In this document: in pieces, positions 57,161-64,000 of the stretch
Position numbering within the stretch: the first letter of the stretch is position 1
Layout of the letters: each line of letters starts with the position of its first letter
NCBI GenBank assembly: GCA_944472155.2
Contig: OX235273.1
Coordinates: forward strand, 1,833,204-1,897,203
DNA from: Trichobilharzia szidati
Taxonomy: Eukaryota > Platyhelminthes > Trematoda > Strigeidida > Schistosomatidae
Direction of reading: 5' to 3'
Length of the DNA stretch: 64,000 bases
The notes under the pieces: generated by a model
The model's database searches: none
What the model saw: only the letters and a program-made list of their open reading frames with translations
What the model was told of the DNA's origin: nothing
Made by a program: the position numbers and the translations under genes

Positions 57161-57704
57161 GTAAGAGATTAATTTAGTGTGAATTTGTTTGTTTGTTTGT
57201 TTCTCGTTTTTTTTCTTTTCTATTGAATTATTTTACTATTTATTCGATTCAGATGACATATTCAATGTATTTTTATGTTCAATGTGATATTTGTTTAAAT
57301 GGTAGGCAGGTTTGGCGCGAAATATGCATTTAGCATCACTCATTCGTCAATTCCTGAAAGATGTAACTGAATTCAGACACTAGAACCAAGGCAAGGAACG
57401 TTGTTCTGTTAACAGTATTTGACCACTTTCACAGATGCTCAGGCATAAAATCAAATGAAGTGGTTAGGAGACTCTCCATTTTCCCTTCCTCATTCAGGTT
57501 AAGACAAAGTGGAATTCCAATTTACAAACCACCTAATTGAAAGTGTTCTTTACCTCGGAAACTCATGATGACACGTATCATTTTATCTATTATCACAGAA
57601 ACTTTGACGCACACAAAATGGAAGTGACAATAACCACACGTATGTCTTAAGATGACTTTTCGATCCCATAGTCCACGGTCAGCAACAACAAGGAAATAAC
57701 TTCT
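57161..57704. other. Sequence after TRPM exon 9, unassigned
   Basis: A (GTTT)n run lies at 57185-57202. No further TRPM exon was recognised. Confidence 0.4.
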
Positions 57705-57930
57705 CATTTCTCGCTTCCTGAGGGGAACATGGAGCTGCAAGCTATGAGCGATGCAATTTCCGTAGCTGTGTTGTTGTTTTCAATCGGCGGGGTCACTAGC
57801 CTTATTCTCAAACCCTTCTTCTCTTCCTAGCTTGATACCATTACGTAAATTATCTGAGGTTTAGGAGTGTGTCAGTTGGGAATCATACTCGGATCTATGG
57901 CGTGACTGATGGATACTTTATCAATCAACT
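57705..57930 (-). repeat. SINE-A, old copy
   Basis: It has gcttcctgaggggaacatgg, ggcggggtcactagccttat, ctcaaacccttcttctcttc and gtgtgtcagttgggaatca in reversed family order. Confidence 0.55.
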
Positions 57931-58471
57931 ATTGATGTAACACTATTTCCAAATGTCTTGTGTCTGGATATCTATTTTTGTACTGAGTCGGAGGTTAACT
58001 TTTCAGTGCTGCGTAGCTTGAACTAGCCTTTCAGTCACATCCACTCCATCTAGGAGGTTTTTGAGCCCATATAAGTATCAAATTAAGCGGAAACTAAATG
58101 TACAGAGTTTGAGAGAAAAGATTCGAACAGTAAGCACGTACGACCTGTTGCTAAGCATTGTTAGTTGTTATACTTCTGAATTATTTATATGATACAGAAG
58201 TTCTAAGTGAGTTAGTTATTGGTGTACTTCAACTGATGTTTGGTAGTAGCAGAGAAACTAGAGGAAAGATAAAATTGAGAGAAATGCACTATGTAAGTGT
58301 TTCTTCACTGCATTTCGATAACAATGCGTAAATCACAACACTCTTTAGCTACCACTTCATAAGAGAATCACGCAAATTCACCTGTCTGATAGTGTAGTTT
58401 TGATAAAAGCGGGATCAAAGAGTATTTCCAGATACACAGCCAGTTAAAGATTGTAATCTTCCAAGATTTGA
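57931..58471. other. Unassigned sequence
   Basis: No recognised feature. Confidence 0.35.
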
Positions 58472-58484
58472 CCATCTATACTAT
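58472..58484 (+). repeat. Target-site duplication, left (GC-rich element)
   Basis: CCATCTATACTAT recurs exactly at 59127-59139. Confidence 0.85.
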
Positions 58485-59126
58485 ACTTACTTTACTTTAC
58501 TTCGGCTATCTCCTACGGGAGGATGAGCCGGCTTCATGAACATCTCGAATCATCGCTGCCCAGGCGCGGCGATCTGATGCCGTTTGTAAGAGAGTTCATG
58601 AAGTTTCATGGGAATTTGGTACGAGTGATGTCCCCAGAATCGCTCGGCCTTTTGTTTGAGAGTGCAGCTCTAGCCTTTACACAACCAAGTGTGACCTACA
58701 AGGCAGTAGGAGTGGAGTAGGGAGTCCACTATCCATTGGCAGCCGGTGACCGGAGTTCGGTTCATACACCTTTTTGAATGGGGCCAGACATCCAGGACAT
58801 CCAACAAGCCCTTTGTCCATACGTCTGCCGGTGAGCTCCAGTGAGCTTCATACGCCAGTCGTTGGAGGTTTGGAATCAGGGTTTAGCCATCTCCCCTAGA
58901 CTGTCATCCAATGGACAGTCAACCCGGTGAAGAGCGCCGGGCATCCGCTTTCGCCCTCTCACTTTGGTGAAAAACACCTCCGCCACGTGAAGGCAGTGAG
59001 TAGGACTTCCTCAGGAGAGGCTATGTAAGACGCCCGGTCATATGGGAGCATTTCAAGAGGTGTGCGGAGGGGTGACCAACCCGCAGCGCAAGGCACCCAC
59101 CCCCGACCATCCTGAGGCTTTGGAGG
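58485..59126 (+). mobile_element. GC-rich 642-bp insertion of unrecognised family
   Basis: It is flanked by exact 13-bp duplications and is visibly richer in G+C than anything around it. It starts acttactttactttacttc ggctatctcc and ends ctgaggctttggagg without a poly-A tail. One frame (58523-58720, 65 codons, starting MSRLHEHLESSLPRRGDLMP) is open, but the rest has stops in all plus frames. It could be the 5' part of a larger retroelement or a non-autonomous element. The orientation is inferred only from the ORF. Confidence 0.65.
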
Positions 59127-59139
59127 CCATCTATACTAT
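59127..59139 (+). repeat. Target-site duplication, right (GC-rich element)
   Basis: An exact repeat of 58472-58484. Confidence 0.85.
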
Positions 59140-60109
59140 CTACTTAGTCAGTTCTGGGAAGACTAACTAACTGACTAATTTACTTAGTTGAGAAGTTATC
59201 TAGAAGGCTGAAAGTTGAATATTATCTCAGAATTTGATACATTAAAAAAAGCCATTTCATTTCAAAATTACTCCTTTGAATCCCATGAAAGTTTTGATGG
59301 TTTTGAAGCAACTGTTTAAATTTGTCTAAATTTCAAACATTTCTGGGTTTTTCTACGAAACTGATGAGATAAAACCTACTACTATAAAAAGAAGTCTAGA
59401 GTAAAACTTTGAAAGTATAACTTACCAAGGTGTACTAAAAGGTATGAGAAAAATCCTTATGCATGTAGGATTTCAAGTGCCCCCTCTTCTCCCCTCTCTT
59501 TTTCCTTTCTACCACCATTGAAATACCTTCTGAAAGCAGTGTAAAATAAAAAAACCCTCCTAATGAAAAGTAAATGTATTATTGTTAGACTGACCAATGG
59601 AGTTGGTTTATTCGTGAGTAAAAAAAGACATTCCCGTGAAAATTCCATTCATTCCAGAAGGAATAAATTCACCTTCACAAGACAACAAGCAAGTCATTCA
59701 TGAAGGGGATATTTTGTAGACGTTTTTAGCATTAGAATCTGGGAAGTACTCCTTTTTATTTCAAGTACTGAAGATAATGTATATATATATATACATGATT
59801 ACGACATAATTTCACTTCACGCAGTGATTTTTCTGTACATCTGTCATGTAAGTAGGAGGTTTATCTTTTCATTTTATGTTCATTCATAGAATTATATTCA
59901 TCGAGGTATCGATACATCTATTTGATGAGTGCTAAATGGGGAGAAATTCAAATCTTGAATCCCACTGCTAACCATCATGACACTTCATACATTTATTACC
60001 CTTTATGAACTTAAGCAAAGCAAAAATAAATGTTTGTGCAGAATAATATGACACTATCATTTATTTCATCATCTGATTCTCCTCAACTGTTTACAACCTA
60101 AAAGTTAAT
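59140..60109. other. Unassigned sequence with a Smalpha relic
   Basis: 59920-59985 (tgatgagtgctaaatgggga, gaaattcaaatc, ttgaatcccactgctaacca) is a decayed hammerhead region of a Smalpha repeat. A TA run is at 59779-59795. Confidence 0.45.
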
Positions 60110-60500
60110 TATGAACTGTGATCAAGATTTGACCGGATAGTCGCAAAATAATTGAGCGCTGAGTGAGAAGTAGACATTTATAAAATTATATTTGTAAAAT
60201 CTCAGCGAAATTAAAATGATCAATTCTAGCGTTTCGTTCGGCAATCTGGTCCGAACTTCTTCAGGGAAATTAATCAAATTAAAATAAACAGAGGTTTATA
60301 TATAAAAGGAACAACTCATGTTTTTTAAACTTTGTCCAATCATGAGTCATGCAACAGTCATCAACATGTATCATAAATAAATAAAATAGTATGTTTATAT
60401 ATAAAAGTACATCTCTTGTTTTAAATTGTTTATCCTGTCATGTGAATCAAGAAACAGCTATCAATAAGAATAATAAACAGAACAAAACAAATTTTTTATA
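60110..60500 (+). mobile_element. PLE terminal repeat (pLTR) upstream of the PLE body
   Basis: It contains atcaagatttgaccggatag, the hammerhead-like motif and two tandem about 95-bp units (60296 and 60394, both starting ttatatataaaag). Pieces recur inverted at 62285-62530 and at 17641-18185. The junction with the RT frame is at about 60505. Confidence 0.6.
60228..60266 (-). ncRNA. Hammerhead-like motif in PLE pLTR
   Basis: Minus strand: ccctgaagaagttcggacc, loop, gccgaacgaaacgctag. CUGANGA and GAAAC boxes flank a six-pair stem (GTTCGG/CCGAAC). Hammerheads are known in PLE terminal repeats. One extra A after the first box and an unclear stem III limit confidence. Confidence 0.5.
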
Positions 60501-61604
60501 TGAACTATGTCTTCGATCCACGTTATTTACGTTTAGAGGGGTTCTTTATCGTCAAACAGAAGGCATTGCTATGGGATCATCAGTATCTCCGCTAGTCGCC
60601 AATCCGTTTATGCACTCATTAGAAACAAATGCAATTATGAGATGCCCTAGTCCTCCAAAGATGTGGTTAAGATACGTAGATGATACCTTCATCATAATCA
60701 AACGTAGTTTGTTAAATGAACTGTTTCACTTAATAAACAATATATCAGAAACTATAAAGTTCTCCAAAGAGGTTGAATCCGATGAGAATGAGTTGGCGTT
60801 CCTGGACTGTTTAGTAAGAAAAAATTAGATGGAAAATTTAAAATAAACATTTTTAGAAAGCCGACAAATTCGGATAGATACCTAGATTACCATTCAGCTC
60901 ATCCATTTACCACCAAAGTAACTGTGGCCAAGAATCTGATCAACAGAGCCAAACGTCTAGTTACTGAGGAGGAAGATATTAACAAGGAATTAAAATTGGT
61001 TCAATCCACTCTTGAATCAAATAATTATCCAAAATCCTTCATAAATAGATATTTAAAATGTGAAGATAAGGATGAATCAAAACCTGTTGCTAAGAATTGG
61101 GTTAGTACAGCGGTGATTCCTTACCGCAAAGAAACTTCCGACGAAATAAAGCGAATCCTTAACGACCATAATATACGAGTGTATTTTCGTGCATCAAACA
61201 CCTTACGCTCACTACTGGTTAAGGTTAAGGATAAAATAGGACAAGAAAACCAGCAGAACTGTTTATACCAGATAAATTGTGGGGATTGTAACGCCGTATA
61301 TGTAGGAGAAACTTCCAGACAGGTAAATGTAAGGGTGAAAGAGCATAAACAATGTCTAAAGGTGGTTCCAAAGACCTCTGCGGACTTGAAGAAGCTAGAA
61401 AACAACTCAGCGATTGCACAGTATTCGATAGAAACGGGACATAAAACCGACTTTGATAGGACTAAGGTTCTATAGAAGGGTTTTGGTTCATATAAAGAAA
61501 GACTGACTGCAGAAGCCCTACATATATGGGTGAATCCCAACAGTTTGAACATATGTGAAGGTGTGATGTTAGCTGATGCATGGCAAATCCTGACTAATAA
61601 ATAA
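60501..61604 (+). pseudogene. Penelope-like element: RT (partial) plus GIY-YIG endonuclease
   Basis: It is joined directly to the pLTR. The first frame (to 60828) carries the RT from FTFRGVLYRQTEGIAMGSSV through the catalytic box RYVDDTFIIIKR to ELAFLDCLVRK. An A-run near 60817-60823 shifts the frame. Then IFRKPTNSDRYLDYHSAHPF continues into a linker and the endonuclease: CLYQINCGDCNAVYVGETSR and VNVRVKEH (GIY-YIG as VYVG, Cys pair, catalytic Arg), then SAIAQYSIETGHKTDFDRTK. A TAG at 61473 interrupts before KGFGSYKERLTAEALHIW and the natural end at about 61602. The upstream RT motifs are missing. Only one frameshift and one stop separate the remaining frame from being open, so it is a recent copy. 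Confidence 0.88.
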
Positions 61605-61879
61605 ATTGGATATGTATCAACAACTAGTCACACTTGATCAAAATCCCCGATTGTCTACGGCATCTTAAGGAGAGAATAACAAATTTATAAAATTATATTA
61701 TATTTTAATAAGGCATTAAGAAGACAAATTTCGCGAGATGATATCATTTCGTAGTTTCTTTACAACCGCTTTACAACTAACATGGTTAACAATAATAAAA
61801 TAAAATAAAGTTCATGACAATTACTCAGTTAAATAAAAACAAAAGTACATACTAATGACCAATCATATTTAGATAGGTC
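61605..61879. other. Downstream of PLE, unassigned
   Basis: Probably PLE 3' sequence grading into intergenic or intronic DNA; nothing coding. Confidence 0.35.
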
Positions 61880-61893
61880 AAGTAGTCCAGGGT
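61880..61893 (+). repeat. Target-site duplication, left (SINE-A)
   Basis: AAGTAGTCCAGGGT recurs exactly at 62123-62136. Confidence 0.9.
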
Positions 61894-62122
61894 GTGCGTC
61901 GGTGGCATAGTGGTTAGGACGCTCGCCGACCATGCACATGGTCCGGGGTTCGATCCCCGGCCGACGCACTCCTTTACCTCACTAAGCCAGAAATAACGCT
62001 GGTGAAGAAGAAAGGTTGGGCATGAGGCTAGCAACCCCATCCTGTAAAATAAGCACTGCTACAGAAACTTCAAGCTACTAGCTTGAAGCCCTATGTTCCG
62101 CTGGGAACGTGAAGGAAAGAAA
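61894..62122 (+). repeat. SINE-A, full-length and young, inside a PLE fragment
   Basis: Complete head (gtgcgtcggtggcatagtgg, with gaccatgcacatggtccggg), B box ggttcgatccc, body ggaaaggttgggcatgaggc, tail gccctatgttccgctgggaa plus a short A-rich end. The 14-bp exact duplications mark it as a clean, fairly recent insertion. Confidence 0.92.
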
Positions 62123-62136
62123 AAGTAGTCCAGGGT
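62123..62136 (+). repeat. Target-site duplication, right (SINE-A)
   Basis: An exact repeat of 61880-61893. Confidence 0.9.
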
Positions 62137-62139
62137 AGG

Positions 62140-62320
62140 CGAAGATTGAAGTCTATTGATTTTTGTACACACAGTTTAGGCTGTATGTGATTAATCCAAA
62201 GTGCTTCCATCACCTTCAATAACCTTGAATTAGAGTTATGTGAAATAATTGTAAAACAGTCATTTGTAAAAAATCTCAATTATTTTGTAGCTATCCGGTC
62301 AAATCTTGATCACAGCTCAC
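62140..62320 (-). mobile_element. PLE C-terminal fragment
   Basis: The minus strand reads FTIISHNSNSRLLKVMEALW and INHIQPKLCVQKSIDFNLRL, the PLE C-terminus, preceded by pLTR-type sequence (62285-62325). Confidence 0.68.
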
Positions 62321-62785
62321 ATGAGAATAACAAATGTTTTATGACTGTTCACCCACACACACATACACACACCGTTGATACTGCATATACACAAATATGT
62401 TAACAAAAGTAGACTAATTTTGAAAGTCTGAGGTCAAATTTTGATCACAGTTCATATAAAAAATTTATTTTTTTCTGTTTATTATTCCTACTGATAGTTG
62501 TTTTTTGATTCACATGACAGGTATTTGACGCTGAGTCACCAAGAAAATGAAAGACTAATAATTGAATCTTTCTGAACACATATTAGTCAAGTTTTAAACG
62601 TTTGAGGACAGCTGAGTTATACTGTTTATTATTAATCTTGAAGGATTTCACAGTGTCCACCTCATGGTTCGTATTAACAAGATGTCTGGAAGTAGCACTG
62701 TTCAAAGCATTTTTTCCCTTTGAGATGTAAACGTTTTGAAGGGGATCTGACAAAATAAATGATGGCCTCAAGTTATTCTGCAAAG
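62321..62785 (-). mobile_element. Second PLE fragment with terminal-repeat sequence
   Basis: Minus strand 62783-62583: LQNVYISKGKNALNSATSRH, then LVNTNHEVDTVKSFKINNKQ, a PLE C-terminal segment. 62430-62530 is an inverted match to the pLTR at 60400-60500. An (AC)n run lies at 62345-62375. Confidence 0.6.
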
Positions 62786-63724
62786 CATTTGTTTTTGCTT
62801 TATTTAAGTAACGTCATGAAACTGATAGTATAGAGACATTCATTGAAGATGACTGAATACCGAAATGAGACTCATCAATTTGATCCAGGAGTAACAACCA
62901 CAGATCACACGTTTTTGCAGATAACGCTTCAAACCAGTCTACGAAACTGTTATCTCATTTGGTTTTTCTGATACTTTGCTGTGCACAAGATGTTCATTAT
63001 CATTATTTGTCAATATTTTATATAGAACGCACACAGACAAGGCGAATCGCTTTATAAATTACAAGTTAGACTCTGATTAGATGATAAACATACTGCTTAG
63101 TGTTAACTGCACTCCATCAGTCAACTTTGCATTGTGGTCAACAAGCTAGGCGGCTTACCACCACTGTGTACTTTGGATTGATGCTAGACAGTTATAGGTA
63201 TTTGACAAGAAACTCTAGAGCTATTTTTTTCTGTTTATTGATAACTGTCAGTGAGGCATACTCACAGCGTTCTTCGGAACTCATATCCCACTGACGTTTC
63301 GAATTTGTGTCACTCAATGCAGCAGTCAAAGACGTTACCACTGAACTGCCTGTAAAGCTAAAGCGGACACACTGGCTAATCCTCGAGAGTTGCACTACGA
63401 AAAAGATATCGAGTTCAATAAAAGCGGTGACGTTTAAAATTTTTTAAAAAAGTTAACAAATTCACGTGGATAATTAAAACTTTTCCTTAATTATGAAACC
63501 ATACTGTTCTGAGCCGCTTTATTCACCAAACCAATTAGCATACACATATATACAGTCACTGATTCTTAATAATACTTCTAGCTGTGATATGACAGTATAT
63601 TTGTTTGAGGTTAGCAATAGAACTGAAACTACTCAATTTATCCTATGTGAACATCATAAGGTGTACATGTATTTCAGTCAGAATTTGAGTTTCCACTGAG
63701 ATTTCGAAATCCTAAATCAATTGT
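62786..63724. other. Unassigned sequence
   Basis: Short open frames on both strands have no recognised family. Confidence 0.35.
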
Positions 63725-63966
63725 TTGAGAAAACCATCAAGTGACATCACACGACAGGCCGTCACTCGAGTGGAACCCGAATGGGAAGCGGCGAGTTGGT
63801 CTTCAGTGCGAGTGTGACATGGAGGAGGTAATGTGAAGAGGAGATGAAAGCATGTGAGCAGAGGTGGAGCCAGGTGAAAACGTTGGCATATAACCGAAGG
63901 CAATGGAGACGTGCGGCTGAAGCCTTATGTTCCTCTAGGAACTAAAGGAAACAATAATAATAATAA
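63725..63966 (+). mobile_element. RTE-like LINE 3' end, short young-looking copy
   Basis: It covers only the last 240 bp: gagaaaaccatcaagtgaca, gagtggaacccgaatgggaa, acgttggcatataaccgaag, ttcctctaggaactaaagga and an (AAT)n tail. Few changes from the family consensus as judged by other copies. Confidence 0.78.
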
Positions 63967-64000
63967 ATCAATTGTTCCCAAGAATGAACTTGAGGTAATG

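Noticed and set aside
15545..57160. Naming the gene as the praziquantel-activated TRPM
   Set aside because: The transmembrane drug-binding region is not in the window, and flukes have several TRPM paralogues.
1..64000. CRISPR array, prokaryotic operons, rRNA genes
   Set aside because: There are no regularly spaced repeats, no ribosome-binding-site-led gene strings and no rRNA-like blocks; the sequence is eukaryotic with introns.

Overview
This window reads as trematode (blood-fluke, Schistosoma-type) genomic DNA. It is AT-rich and dominated by decayed retroelements, and the only convincing host gene is split into small exons by introns of up to about 14 kb. The genus is suggested by Smalpha-like repeats with hammerhead ribozyme cores, by abundant Penelope-like, RTE-like and CR1-like fragments, and by tRNA-headed SINEs. 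The species cannot be fixed from the sequence alone.

The host gene is on the + strand and is a TRPM-family (melastatin-type) cation channel. Nine exons can be chained with compatible splice phases (15545-15711, 30092-30817, 32802-32908, 33797-33975, 36120-36235, 38015-38164, 38219-38272, 46759-46888, 56918-57160). They encode about 623 residues of the cytoplasmic N-terminal TRPM homology region, with a roughly 110-residue Ser/Gly/Gln/Thr-rich insertion in exon 2. The true start, the six transmembrane helices, the pore and the C-terminus lie outside the window or were not recognised, so the TRPM paralogue cannot be named.

Layout: 1-15.5 kb holds upstream intron or flank filled with Penelope (PLE), RTE and CR1 fragments. 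15.5-30.1 kb is intron 1, with RTE copies, foldback SINEs, PLE pieces and a nested Smalpha insertion. 30.1-38.3 kb is the exon-dense core (exons 2-7). 38.3-46.8 kb (intron 7) and 46.9-56.9 kb (intron 8) are repeat-laden. 57.2-64 kb holds a GC-rich insertion of unknown family with target-site duplications, the best-preserved PLE copy (pLTR, RT motifs and GIY-YIG endonuclease) and a very young-looking SINE.

Three short-element families are used as working names. SINE-A is tRNA-headed and its 3' tail matches the RTE 3' end. SINE-B is tRNA-headed and often foldback. SINE-C is tRNA-headed, carries a hammerhead-like core and is often foldback. The most unusual pattern is that several SINE-B, SINE-C and Smalpha copies are inverted dimers or foldbacks lying inside a single pair of 13-14 bp target-site duplications. 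This implies that each hairpin copy was made in one retrotransposition event. All similarities are read by eye; no alignment or database search was run.
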